A program made the translations under genes and the position numbers. DNA of 64,000 nt, taken from Rotaria sordida (lineage: Eukaryota; Rotifera; Eurotatoria; Philodinida; Philodinidae). The notes below the pieces were generated by a model. It was not told where the DNA came from, did not search any database, and saw only the letters and a list, made by a program, of their open reading frames with translations. The stretch spans positions 62,001 to 126,000 of the forward strand of contig CAJNOL010000060.1 in assembly GCA_905250125.1 (NCBI GenBank), written 5' to 3'. Shown piece after piece: positions 1 through 14,789 of the stretch (position 1 is the first letter of the stretch; each line of letters begins with the position of its first letter).

Positions 1-348
1 ATAAGCCCTGTTTATATTTTCATATCTATTAATATATCGTACGTAATTTAAAAGATAAGGAAATATGTTTTCAATAGTTTTACTCGTTGATAGATATATA
101 TATATATATATAAGAGATAGCTTGTGTCTGGAAGTCTTTTTTGCTTTATATCATCAACATTTGTACACAAAGAATAACGTTTCCTTCTAATAATATAACG
201 TATATATATTCCCTGTTGATTAGTGGTTTTCTAATGTTTATAGTTAAAATACGATAGAGTATATATGTAATCAAGATTTTAATATATTTGATCATAAAAT
301 AGTTCTTTTATTTATTTTTCATTCTATTAAAAACAAATATAAACTTAC
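1..348 (-). other. probable intron of the ENTPD-like gene
   Basis: A+T-rich noncoding sequence downstream of the donor that ends the ENTPD-like exon at 349. I looked for the next expected exon (the stretch after the second conserved region of apyrases) and did not find it, so the gene continues beyond the left edge. Short TA runs are the only other feature. Confidence 0.5.
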
Positions 349-918
349 TTGTCGTGCAGTAACAAATTGGAATGGATAATTTAAAAATATTTCACGTATT
401 GTTTCAAGTATATGATTTGATCGTGTTCTATTACGTAAACGTACTAAACGCATACCTGCCGTTGCACCAAGAAAAATTGGTGAAAATTTATGACGATTGG
501 ATGGTATTTTTGCTACTGCTTCATTTAAACAAGGTGCAAAATAATCATCTAATAAATCAAGATATTGCTCAAAATCAGATATAGCCTTAAGTTTCATGGA
601 ACTGTTGACTTTTATTGGATCACTAACAAATAATGATGCGAGTGGACAAACAAAATATTGACTGACTGATGATGTTGTACCTAAACCTTCTGATTTATCA
701 GCAGGCCAATTATAAACAAACATTTCCGTATGAGAACTTCCAGCATCAAAAACAATAGCATAATTAATAAGTGGTGCAAGACGAGCTCGATATATAACTG
801 TCAAATATGTAGCAATTGTGACAGAAAATAAAAACAGAGTAATTGCTATTCCTTGAGTAAAGCTGACAATAGAACGAATACGATTTTTACGTTTTTGTTT
901 TTGTTGTTGATCATCCAT
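349..918 (-). CDS. ectonucleoside triphosphate diphosphohydrolase (CD39/GDA1 family), N-terminal exon, partial
   Basis: Membrane ectonucleotidases of this family hydrolyse extracellular nucleoside tri- and diphosphates. The exon encodes 190 residues from the ATG at 918 and ends in phase 0 at a CAA|GTAAGT donor. A short basic cytoplasmic N-terminus is followed by a membrane segment at about residues 17-43. Then comes apyrase conserved region 1 (VFDAGSSHTEMFVYNW), where the small residues bind phosphate, and region 2 (FLGATAGMRL) near residue 150. An NYPF motif before the donor also matches the family. Regions 3-5 and the C-terminal membrane segment lie beyond the left edge. The layout fits the ENTPD1/2/3/8 plasma-membrane type, but the paralogue cannot be decided from this part. 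Confidence 0.9.
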
Positions 919-3900
919 ATGTATTGCTTAATCAATTTATAATATGGACGAGTATTTTAAATAAAGATTCTCTTTTGTCTCTAGAATATGAGCCATTAGA
1001 AAATATAAAAGATGAATAAAAAAAAATATAATGATACAGATATATACGTATACATATATATATCAACTTGTATCCAATTGTAATAAATATTCTTACCACT
1101 AATCGATTGTTGTCATATACTAGAGAAAGTGGACATAAATCACAAAAAAAATCAGATTAGATGTGTATGTGTTTGTGTCTGTGTACTAAACGTAATAAAT
1201 AAAATATTTATGATATTCTACATAGGATGGTATTGGAATGGTAATTGAAGATAGTTATCTATATCAAATACAAGTTGATTTTAACGACTTATGATAATAT
1301 CGATGAAGAAGATACGTGTATATTTAGATACATATACATACATACATAAGTAAGTATTCTTCTCGAACTACAGTCTTATCCGTCTTGTTTTTCCGGTCTT
1401 TATTATTGTCTGTGCAAGTAGTACGATATTACATACAAGTCGACAACATGTACTTCTCTTTTTTTTTTCTTCGCTTTTTCTCATGTTTGCTTTCATTCTT
1501 TTTTTCTATCTATCCATAATAAGAATAAGTCGTAATGAATTCAAATTTGTTACATTTATATCGATCTTATAATGTAAAATCAATAGGAAAAATATTTAAT
1601 AACTTACATTTGACACTCACTGAAAGATTCAATAGAATAAATATGATATAGTCTGCTTTCACTCGTTCTTTTTTTTTCTTCTGTTTCTGTTCTATTTACA
1701 ACTTACGTCGGAAATAAAATCAATAGAAGACTTTAAAACCTCAGGTAATGAGTATAGTAATGCTTATCTTTCTTACTTACTTACTTACCTACCTACAGTC
1801 AACTTTTTTTCTTTTTCTTTTCATGGTTAGTTGAATACGAACAAATAAAACCTTTCTAGATAAAGATAAATGCTCATGACTTTTTTTTCTTCTGCTCGTG
1901 TTATTTTTTTATATACATTTTCCCTAGTTTATTCACATTCTGACATAGGGGAAATCTTACAACGTAACTATGCTCAAGAAAGTCCCTTTAACATATTATT
2001 GAAAACGATCAACAGCAGAAGTATTTTTTTTTTCATTTGATGAATATTATCTACATAAAGAAACCGTTGATTTTCCTTTTTCGTGAACTTATTCATTTAA
2101 ATGCATACTCTGAACATGAACAGAAAAAAATAGAAGACACAATAAAAATAACTGATGAAATAATTAATTTCTTTGGTGTGAGCCTTTTCAAATGCCAATT
2201 CGATTCAGTCACACATATAAATAAGAGACATGTATAGAGAAGTGTATAGAGACACATACCCAAATTTATATATAATTCAGATACTACATCTGAAAATGAA
2301 GGGCGGTACGAAGTCGATGAGACCGCCATTATCATGATTATCGAATAAACAACCATCAGGATTGATTACCATAAGACTCCTTAGGGCTTGGCGAAAGGTG
2401 AGTGTCAGCAGTAGTGAAGATTCTAATGGTTGATTGACATGGGACATTGTGTAGTGCCAATTTTGTTAAAACACAATGTCATACATTAACAATGACTATT
2501 TTGACATTGTTTGAAACATTGTTAATTTAGTATAGTGTATATTAAGAATGTGACAAGTATATCGAATAATGATTATTAATTATCAAATAGAAATGTGAAA
2601 GTTTTATGTTCATTCTCAATGTATCCTTATAAATAGAATAGCACTTAGGTATATCAAATAAAAATAAAAAATAATTTATAGTCTATACGATTTTCTATTT
2701 GTTTCTCTCTTTCTGAGATAAGGAAAAAAAACGCAAAATATTGTCATTTACGTTTTTTTTCTCTTTTCTTTATCTTTCTTTTCTAACTAATTAGATTATA
2801 GAGAAATTTTCAATCAATATAACGGCAAAAAGAAAAAAAAATACAATATTCTATAAATTCCCTAATTACAATCACAAATATATATATATATATATCGAAA
2901 TAGAGTACTAATCAATACACACAATCAAATATTTATTTCATAGGTCATACCTGAAATGAATACTATATCTATGTAAGTCGTGACATTGATGTTTTAATAC
3001 AATTGGAAATTGTTTTTATTTTATTTTTTTTTTTTGTTATTAATGATCAAATTACACTTTTCGTATACGCAATTATAAAAATCTAGAATTTCATCTAAAA
3101 TTAATAAAAACAAAAAGATCTCATTTTTCAACAACTATATCAAGAAGCATCATCAACTATCAAAACCATAAAAAAAGATCAATGATTATGTCTACCAACT
3201 GTATAAATAGAACATTTGATGTATAACCAAAGCATATACAATCCATGAGCTATGATTGATGAATGTTGACAATTAACTAATGGGCAATATATATATATCA
3301 TCAGTTATATCGAGGATATTTTCAACGGTATTACATTTCAGATAATTAAAAATACTGGAACAGATTAAATTTCTTTCCGATTGTTTGTTTTGAATTATTG
3401 AAAATAAAATCTATATAAAACATAGAATTGTTTCATTTCAATATTGATATATGTCACTCAATTTGTTTATCATACTAAAAAAAAAGATTAAATTCAAAAA
3501 TATATATATATATATTAATAGAATGTTTTCTTTTATTCTCGTCAAATAATCTTCTTTCTAATTATATATGTCATCTCGAAGAAAGACATTCGTTAGGTTA
3601 AACGATTGATTGGATATATCATATGTTTTTTATTATAAGTAATGGTAGGACAACTACCCTAGGTATGATTGATTGATATGTTACTCATTCATATATATAT
3701 ATATATATATCTATGTATGTTGAAAATTGACTGTTACACGATACTGTCTCATGCTCAAGTCAATAATGACATATTGAGGTTGATCAGGAAAGTATAAATG
3801 TCAAAAATTAAGCAAAACAAAAGATTCTTAAATGGCTTATTAAGAAAGTCATAGAGTAAAAGATTTTTATGGTGCGAAAAGTTTATATATAATAATATAG

Positions 3901-4816
3901 ATCTAAGGAATATTATATCATGACATTTACTGCATAATTATATTCCATTTATTCAGTTTGTTTTTCCCAAACTGACGAAAAAAAAAATAAACAATTCAAT
4001 CTAATTTTTGTAATAAATACATTTTTTCAATACAATAATATCGATAAAGAGCATACAAATTTATTATAGTACTATACGATAATGAGCTGTTTGAGAACAC
4101 TGTTTCTTTCTATAGAAATAATAATTCAAATATGTTTTTCCTAAGTAAACTAATAAAAGTAGTAGATGACTTGTTGTAACATTAATTCTTTGAAGACATA
4201 CATCATGAAGAAAAGAAAGAAAAAAAAAGTACATTGAAAGCTTTTAAAATTTCAATAATGTAGACTGACAAGGCAAATTTTATTTAATCAAGAAGAAAAA
4301 AAAAAGAAATTGTTTTGTAAGTCAAAAACTTTTTCAAATCAAATTTATTACTAGATCTTCGATCTTCTAAACTATTGAGATAGATCAATTCTTATTAAAG
4401 GAATTGATCTATCTCAAAAGTTCTTTTGAGTAATTCATACGAAGAGTTGTCATAGGCTTAGACATAATTTGCAGAATGAATATTAACTATGCGTGAATAC
4501 AAAAGAAAAATACATTTATGTATTAATTTAGGGCATATGTGTGAAAACATTTTTGTATATCAGTAAAATGAAACACCTAATACTTCAACACATCTAATGT
4601 TTTTTATTTCGTCTATATTTAATGTTAACAGAAAAATATTTCAATATATTTGAGAATGTTTTAAATATTAAAATAGAAAATTACTTCAAATCAATATGAT
4701 TAATAATGTAATATATGGTATGACGATGATGATATTTCTTATAATAAGGCTATCAAAATTATTCAATCAGATTTATTTTCAATTATTTTCCGATGTTTTG
4801 AACGCTATGAACAATG
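919..4816. other. noncoding spacer
   Basis: No supportable gene was seen on either strand. The sequence is A+T-rich with TA microsatellites (for example near 2880 and 3690), poly-T tracts and GTAC/TTAC-type short repeats. Short open frames here have no recognisable similarity. This is the 5' flank of the minus-strand ENTPD-like gene, so its promoter should lie just right of 918. Confidence 0.5.
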
Positions 4817-6144
4817 TAAGGTGCTCGCATCGCAAAAATCAAGTGAAATTTTTGTTTCGAATTTTTTAAATATCATTTGATAGAGCTTGAGCTGCTAATT
4901 ACGAAAAACTACTTTTAAGCCTAAGTGAATGTTTTCTTCCAGTCGAATAACACGAAATACTCGAAGGATATCGTTTTCTTCAAAAAATACATTTTTTTCA
5001 AAATATGGGAAAATTTTCTATCTTTCGACTTCTGGAGATAATTTTTTCAAATGCAGCATCAAAAATTGAGTACGGACAAGTTATTAAATCGGCTCAAGAC
5101 CGCAAACTCTAATAGTGGTAGCTCTTCGAACCGTGTTCAGTGAGATACGTATAGGCCGATTTTGTAAACCTATCTAGTTTTTTTCACGTAAGCGATGAAG
5201 TGAGGTATTTTATCTCATTCAATTCATCATACCATCAGTCACAAAGTTACGTACCGTTTTTTTTATTGCCTTTTATTTTATTCGCCGAGAAAAATCATGT
5301 TTACTGCGTTTTGGTCCAAATAGCTAGATTTCTGCTTGTAACTCTCAATTTTCTTCGTCAAAAATTGGACTTTATATAAAAAGATTATCATATCTGGAAT
5401 CAGCGTAAAAAATCGAGTCGATTGATATATATTTTAATTGTTTCTAATGAATTCAGTTTTTTTTCGAGTTTTCATCTGTTACGGTGGCTGAAAATTTCAC
5501 CAAAAAATCAAACATGATTAAAAGTGTGGAAACATACATTAATCGACTCGATTTTTTATGCTGATTCCGAATATGATAGTTTTTTTAAATATAAAGTCTA
5601 ATTTTTGACGAAGAAAATTGAGAATTACGAGCAGAAATCTACGTATTTGGGCCAAAACATAATAAACGTAATTTTTCTTGACGAAGAAAAGAAAAGGAAA
5701 AAAAGGGTACGTAACTGTATGAATGATAGAATGATGAGTCGAATGAGATAATATATTTCACTTCATCGCTTACGTGACAAAACAAGATAGGTTTACAAAA
5801 TCGACCTATACGTATCTCATTCGACGCGATTCGAAGCGTCATCACCAATCGAGTTTGAAGTTCTGAGTCGATTTAACAACTTGCCCGTACTCAATTTTTG
5901 ATGCTGCATCTGAAAAAATTATCTCCAGAAATCGAACGATAGAAAGTTTCTCATATTTTGAAAAAGATGTATTTTTTGAAGAAAACGACATCCTTCGAGT
6001 ATTTCGTATTTTTCGACTGGAAGAAAATATTCACTTAGCCTTAAAAGTCGTTTTTCGTGATCACCAGCTCAAGCGCTATCAAATGATGTAGAAAAAAGGT
6101 CGAAAAAAAAAATTTCACTTGAAGTTTGAATTGCTTGCACCTTA
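4817..6144. repeat. large foldback (inverted-repeat) element, about 1.3 kb
   Basis: Two long arms, 4817-5430 and 5533-6144, are inverted copies of each other, about 612-614 bp each with a roughly 100-bp spacer. Similarity is high along the whole arm with scattered substitutions and small indels. The ends read TAAGGTGC...GCACCTTA, so a TA flank with AGGTGC termini is possible, as in Tc1/mariner-type insertions. No transposase frame is present. It is probably a non-autonomous foldback DNA element; the transcript would form a very long hairpin. Confidence 0.85.
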
Positions 6145-7867
6145 AATATAATGAATCAAGAAGTAAAAATTGTTTGTAATAAGAATAAAAGAAAATAAAA
6201 TCGATATTCTCAAAACATAAGATCTCTTGCAAATCTTAAACGTGATTTTCTAGCATAAAAAAAAAGCATAAATATGAGTAAATAAGATGATAGAGAAAAT
6301 AGATTTCCTGGAAATTAGATGTTTCCGAGTTATCTATGACCTGTTTTGATTGAGATGCAGCAATCTTGTGGAGAATTCACAAATAATTTGTCTCTAGGGA
6401 ATAGTACAAAAAAAACCGAACTTTAAGATCTTCCGTTAGGTTTTTTATCTTAGGCAACGTACATCGACGAGAACTCGGAAATAACTCATTTTCTAAAAAT
6501 TATTTCTTTCATTGCTTAAGATATTCTAAATAAAATGATATTTGAGTATTTTTCAGACACTGAAAAATTAGAATTTAGAATTTTTTGAAGATTTCATACG
6601 GGCAAATCTATAAGACGTTACGAAATGATAGGTGAATCGATCGTATACAAACAAACTTCGAAAGCTATTAAACAAACTATATACATTTAATCATTTTTCT
6701 ATTCCTAGAAATCTTTATTTACTATTTCTTTTTTTTCACATTGTTCGAATTGCTAAAGCTATTTTAATCTTAAAATCATAAATCATCATTTCATAGGCAT
6801 TTGTTTTGGTATGTCTTCGCAAGAAAAAAAAAACCGCAGGACATCAAATTAAAAATAAATATCGTCTCTATGTATTACTGCTAATATACAAATAATTGCA
6901 ATTTCAAAACACATTTGTTGATTATGTTTAATCAATAATGAAGTTATATAAAAAAAAAAAAAGAAACCTTTCGAGCACTTTGTACTAACTTCTACTTGAA
7001 TTATTTGACTGTCTTTTTTTTGGTGTTTAAGACAGTTGAAAAAAAGAACTCGAAAATAAATTTAACAGCTATTGCACATAGTATAGTCCATATCTTATGT
7101 CAACAAATCCAGACCGATCTAATAAAAAAGAAACTTACTAGATTATTGTTTTTTGTTGTCACAACAAACTTCGTATGAGGCATTTATGTTTGTGTATAAT
7201 CGAATCAATACAACATAGTAAACGACCTTGTACGTACACTTGAAACAAGTATTTATATCCGAAAAAAAGAGCAAGATTATTGTCATCATTCATACTTTGA
7301 ATCTCGATAAAAATAAAAAGCGGATGTATCATTCAATATATTGAATTTAGATTTTTATTTTAATTAATTGAAAAAGAAAATATAGAGAAAGAAATTTCTA
7401 TTAAGACGTTTTTAACAATAATAATACAAAAATTTGTTTTAGAATAACATACATCAAATATTTGATTTTTTTTTGATACTTTTGTCATTGTTATTCTTTT
7501 ATAAATTATTATTACGAACTTTATTTTAAGAAACAATCCATAGAAAAAAAAATATGAGTACAAATGACTGAAAGTTATTACTTGCATAAAAATAATACGT
7601 GACTAATATAATTGAACAATTTAGTAAACATAATTAGTTTTTTACTCACGTTTATTGGTTTTTATATGATTATAGCATATAAGCCAAATTTTAAAAACAA
7701 CTTTGTTGATAATAAATTTGTTGAGAATTCTTACTAATGAATAATCAAACGAACTAGTAAGATTAATATCGAGGTAAACTCAATCTTGATTTAAACAAGT
7801 TTTAGCTTAAGAATCATATGGGAAATATGTTTCTTTTGAAGTTATTATTCATCCAAGTCGAACAAGC
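6145..7867. other. noncoding spacer
   Basis: A+T-rich sequence with homopolymer runs; no gene, RNA gene or long repeat recognised on either strand. Confidence 0.5.
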
Positions 7868-8150
7868 ACGTTCGTAAACGATCGTATAGGGAGAAATACG
7901 ACCAAATACATGGCTCAGTATTACGATTGTAAATCTCCGTGTCGTATACGGAGTAATACGGTTATATACGGTCGTTTACGATTTTCGTGTACGCAGTTCG
8001 TATATGGTGATTGGTATACTCCGTATTTCTCCGTAAACGATCGTATCGCAGCGTATACGGTCATGACGATATACAATTGTAATACTGAGTCATGTATTGC
8101 GGTAAAATACGACCGTAAACAATCGTATGGAGGTCGTATACGAAGTCTGT
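7868..8150. repeat. short foldback element rich in CGTATACG-type motifs
   Basis: This block is less A+T-rich than its surroundings and is packed with variants of TCGTATACG, TCGTAAACGATCG and CTCCGTA. The left half (from about 7872) aligns with the reverse complement of the right half (to about 8142), including the matched cores GGCTCAGTATTACGATTGTA and GACTCAGTATTACAATTGTA. An 80-codon open frame across it is explained by the repeat and is not called as a gene. Confidence 0.75.
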
Positions 8151-9842
8151 AATCGTTGACGTGGGTCGCCTCTTTTTTTTTGTTCTAAGTTTATTCTAAC
8201 AAAAATTCAAATGATTTTAAAATTTTTGTCAAATGTCATTAGTAACTCTTTAGCAATTTTATCTTACCTTATCTACATGTGGCATAAATGAAGAAAAACA
8301 TCAACAGATTTCTTTTTATCATCTTGGCATTAACACTCATACTAGAAGACTGCGCTCATGTTATTTAACTCCATGCTATAATAATACAGACTGATATACC
8401 ATAATACTATATCTCATATATAGTTGATGATTTATATACAATACATCTCAAGAGATTCATTGCGTGAGAAAAAATAAAAATAATAACATTTACATGCATG
8501 AACTTAGAATCTATATCGCGGGAAAGATAATTGTTACGTGATCAAATTAAGTATTGGTTTGATAATAGATATTTCAATTGATAATCTTTGTTTCAAGTAA
8601 AAAAAACCAAAAATTTTTTTCCCTAATATAATTAGTCTTCGTTTTCTCTTGAAAAACAACAATCATACAAAAAAAAATAAAATTTCTTTCATTAAAAAGT
8701 TTATCAGAAGAGTCTATTAATGTTTTACAAATTGTAATACTGTTATATGTAGACCTCTATATTAGCCGAGACTTGTACTAACATTTGTCATTTGTCTACC
8801 ATTATAACCAATCGTAGCTGATCTTTTTATAAAAAGGTCATTAGACAAACTCTATATTATACATACGAATAAATTATTATTTCTATTTTTTAAAAGAGAA
8901 TTTTTTGATTGAAATTATTTTATTAAAAAAATAAATAAATAATTGATATAAATATATATATAAAAATTTTTTGATAGATGATGACTCATCTTCGCCATTC
9001 TTTTCTTTTTTTTTTTTTGCATTTATTTGTTCTGTTGTTAATGATGCTTTCTCCTCCCTCCTACACTTTATGCCACGTCGTATTTTATTTTCAATATCTT
9101 ACTTCTCTTTTTATAGTTTAGATGAGCCTTTTTTTTTTTACTATTATACCAATCAAAATGTTAGCATGTAACTATAACCTATCGACCAGCTTTAAGGGTA
9201 TCTATAATATTTATTTTTCATAGTATTAAAAAAAACAACAACAAACAAACAAACTAATCATTAACTAACGTTAGTATTTTGTAAATTTAATTCGACTAAT
9301 AATATTTAAATAGATAGTATAATAAAATTTTTTTTGTTTGTTTTTTTTCTTTAAATTATTCAAACTATTATCTATTCAAAGAAATATATGTTAATTTCAA
9401 ATAGGTCAATGAGTGAATATATTTAACACATCTTAAAAAATAAACGATGTAAATTAATAATTAAATCCTAAAGTTTTCAAATATAAAAATTGAATTCGAT
9501 AAAATACATACTTTTTTTTAAATTTTTTATTATTAATGTCTATTATTAAACTAACACGTAGAGTTATTAAATGTAAAAGTTTTGTGAATAAATGTTTTTC
9601 TTTCTTAAAAAAAAAATGCTTTTATACTCATCGAAATGCTATATTTTCAAGTATATATATATATATAAAATTGTCGATGTCTAGGTCTATTTTTCTCTAT
9701 TGTTAAGTTATTACAAAAAAAAAAAAAAAAAAAGAAAGTATACGTCCGACCATTTCTTATTTAAATACATATTAATAAATCAAAATTTTATGAATTTTTA
9801 AGATTATTATTATTATTATTATTATTTTAAAAATAAATAAAT
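8151..9842. other. noncoding 5' flank of the ARF4-like gene
   Basis: No gene recognised. The sequence is A+T-rich with poly-A/T tracts and an ATT trinucleotide run (about 9804-9826) just before the ARF4-like start. Confidence 0.5.
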
Positions 9843-10701
<859 letters not shown>

Positions 10702-11131
10702 ACATTTCAATGAAATAAATATAAACGATAAAAGAACTTTCATAAATATATATATATACATACATATATATATATATTCCATAAATTTTTTTTTTTGTTC
10801 TCTTAGTTCTTGTGCTTGTTGTTTTATCATAATAAACAAAACAAAAAAAGACAAAACGAGAATAAGTTTCTCATTTTATTTCTTTGCTTAACATTTATTT
10901 ATTTGTCAGTGCACATTACTAACTACTGTTGTTACCTTTGTTTTTTTGGTTTAGTTTCTTATTTATTGGGTCACATATCTTTTTACAGTTGACTACTTTT
11001 TTTTTTCTTTATGCACTTGTTTCTTTCATATTTGTCTTATTTCTCAAGTTAAAAAAATAAAACGAACATGCCTATGTATATGGATGTAACCGTAGTATTA
11101 TATATTGAATTTTCATTTGTTTTTTTGAGAT
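10702..11131. other. spacer between ARF4-like and ribokinase genes
   Basis: Holds an AATAAA-type signal soon after the ARF4-like stop, TA and poly-T tracts, and a TTTTTTGAG acceptor-like sequence two bases before the ribokinase ATG. No other gene seen. Confidence 0.5.
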
Positions 11132-12443
<1,312 letters not shown>

Positions 12444-12719
12444 AATTTCAATAACAATGAAAATTAATTTTTTGTTTTTTTGAAGGAAAAAAAAAATTTT
12501 TTTAAAGCTTGATTCTTTGCAATAAAATTAATGTTTTTCATATAATGAATCCATTTTTGATTTGTTGATTTTTTTTTTCATTAGCTCAAGCTTTATATGT
12601 AATAGGGTGCTAATCAATTTCTTTTTGTTTTTTTAGAAATAAACTTAGATTTATATTTTTAACGAAAATTAGCAGTAGAATGTGATCGCATGAATTAAAA
12701 TGATGGAAAATTTAATTTA

Positions 12720-13450
12720 CTTATTTTATATATATATATACGAAATTCTCACGTACAGAAAAGAATATGCATGCGAAAGTTGACTTTAAATTGTGGAAAC
12801 GTAAAATTGTAATCCACTAATTATATTTCACTTTGTTTGTCTTCAAAAGGAATTCGTAGGAACTTTTACTTATTATTTATTTCATTAAATAATATTTTCT
12901 TTCAAAATTAGCCGATGAGTTTAGAAAAAAAGGAAGATGATTAGTAAAAATTGCTTAGAAAATAGTACAGATTTGCGCACTATGCAGGATTTTTCAAGAT
13001 CTTAGATTAATCATTTGGTCCCATTTCACATTTCTATTGTATTTGATTTCTTTTATATCATAAACTTTCGTTGAGTTCCTTTTCTTCTATTCACGATTAT
13101 ATGATCGTTTCCTCTTGTTGCTTGGCAACAATCTCTACAAGTATGACAACTTAAGTCATATTTATTCACTTCTACCAGATATCCAGAGTATTTGATATGA
13201 CGTAAAGAAACAGTGTCCTTAAGAGCTATATATATTCATATTCTTGGCAAATAAATAAAATAGTATGTCTCTCCTGCGATATGGCAAATGATTCATTGAA
13301 AAATATATCTGATAATCATAAAGTAAGATTTTGGATTTTGGTTGTTAGACGTTATTCGAAGGTACACTTAGTAAATAGACAAATGTCATACAAGATTGGT
13401 AATATCGGTTTTTGTTTTTCATCATACTTAAGGGATATTTATCTATTTAA
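12720..13450 (+). pseudogene. decayed duplicate of the ORP9 promoter and first PH-domain exon
   Basis: This segment aligns with the 5' flank and first coding exon of the ORP9 gene (about 17830-19310). The match runs through the upstream flank, a conserved GTTGC-GCAAC palindrome, a TTAAGAGCTATATATAT box and the PH-domain exon, and ends at about the end of that exon. The other copy carries an extra stretch of roughly 700 bp (about 17960-18680). The copy is broken: the exon start ATG reads ACG, a PH-domain Trp codon is TAG at 13376-13378, and a following Gln codon is TAA. No downstream exons were found. It is a 5' fragment, not a processed copy, because the promoter region is included. Confidence 0.85.
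13117..13129. promoter_or_regulatory. RFX X-box-like palindrome in the decayed ORP9 promoter copy
   Basis: GTTGCTTGGCAAC, an inverted repeat of GTTGC/GCAAC with a 3-base centre. The same element occurs at the matching place upstream of the intact ORP9 gene with one change in the centre. Confidence 0.4.
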
Positions 13451-14382
13451 GTAGATAGTGACTGTTATTCAAGTTTGAAGTCTCATAACTTTTTTATTTT
13501 TTATCATTTTGGGCAAACAAACACTGAAAAGTAATCTGAAGTGTTCTCTATATGTTTATCTAAAAATCTCTAACAGATACCTGTAGAAAATTGTTCATCA
13601 TCTACTTTTCTAAAAGTCCCACCGTTTGTTAAGGACAGCCTTATACCAGGTTATTATGAACACTTACTGTATAGTATGGGTGTGAGTCCAAATGCATAGA
13701 ATACCGATATCCACTTTTTTTTTTTTTGAAAATTAAGTATCTCGAAAAGGAATCATCCATTTTGGCTGAAAATTTTGGTGCAGGTTAGAAATCATTAGAG
13801 CAGTTGATCGACAAGATTTCAGATCGAAATAGATTCATTTGACTTTGATGTAGATAACATGTGCTAGGCCGAAAATTTGGTGAAACGGATGCAACTTTTA
13901 CCAACAAGCTATAAGCACGAACACTTTTAGGATTTTCTTAATATAACTGAAACCTACTTGTAGCCAAAAGATGTAGTCAAAAGCTTGGAATCAGCTAAGG
14001 TACTTTCCTCGTTAGTATTATTTAGTTTTTCTCATGGAAGAAGTGCAGATATTTATGAAAAGGATGACCTATATTTGAGAGTAATTTCTTTTCAAATAAA
14101 ATAATGTTTTACATATCTCTGTTGTAAGATAATTTCTCTTCCAGATAGAAAGTAATTACTTAAGATAGATTGTTGTCAAATCAAAAAAAAAAGACAGCTG
14201 GTAGCTTAGAAGAATAAATAACGATATTTGAAAATAATTCCACTAAAAATAAGAACGCATAAAAAGTATCAAATCGATTAAGTGTTAACCATAATATTTT
14301 CTACTTCGATTAATACCAAACAATTTTTCTGTATTTCGAATAACATCTGATGAAGAATCATCTCAAGACGAGTGTCAATTGG
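13451..14382. other. noncoding spacer
   Basis: No gene or clear repeat recognised. Confidence 0.45.
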
Positions 14383-14789
14383 TAACACGACAGTTGCTGT
14401 CCAGACAGATGCTTCCGCGACAGTTGCTTCCGGAACAGTTGCGCCCAAGAGACAGTTGTTTTCCGAACACTTGCTTCCGCGACACTTGCTCCCTGGACAC
14501 TTGCTCCCTGGGCACTTGCCCCTCGGGCACTTGTTCCCGCAACAGGGTTATGGATGTGAGTGTGAGTATGAGTGCGAGTATGGATGTGGGTCCGAATGTG
14601 ACTGTGAGCGGATATGAGTGTCGGTATGACTGTGGATGTGGGGTGTGGGAGATGCATTGGCTGTGAATGTCCGTCACTTCTTTGTACACTCACATCCACA
14701 CCCGTGTCGCGGGAGCAAGTGTCCGGGGGGTAACTATTTCGAGAGCAACTGTCTCAGGAACATCTGCCTGGGAAGCAACAGTCGTGTTA
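14383..14789. repeat. G+C-rich foldback element with 15-bp tandem repeats in its arms
   Basis: An abrupt G+C-rich island. The ends are inverted: TAACACGACAGTTGCT on the left and its near-exact reverse complement ending at 14789. From about 14389 to 14535 there are roughly ten copies of a 15-bp unit close to GACASTTGCTYCCKS. The centre (about 14545-14660) is a run of 6-bp units such as GGATGT and GAGTGT. The right arm holds fewer 15-bp units in inverse orientation. Arms built of short tandem repeats recall Drosophila FB foldback transposons. Open frames on both strands follow from the repeat and are not called. Confidence 0.8.

Noticed and set aside
7910..8152. An 80-codon plus-strand frame
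   Set aside because: It spans the palindromic repeat and translates its repeated motif; no start context, introns or similarity.
14358..14699. Overlapping open frames of 80-113 codons on both strands
   Set aside because: They are produced by the 15-bp and 6-bp tandem repeats of the foldback; the peptides are repetitive and present in several frames at once.
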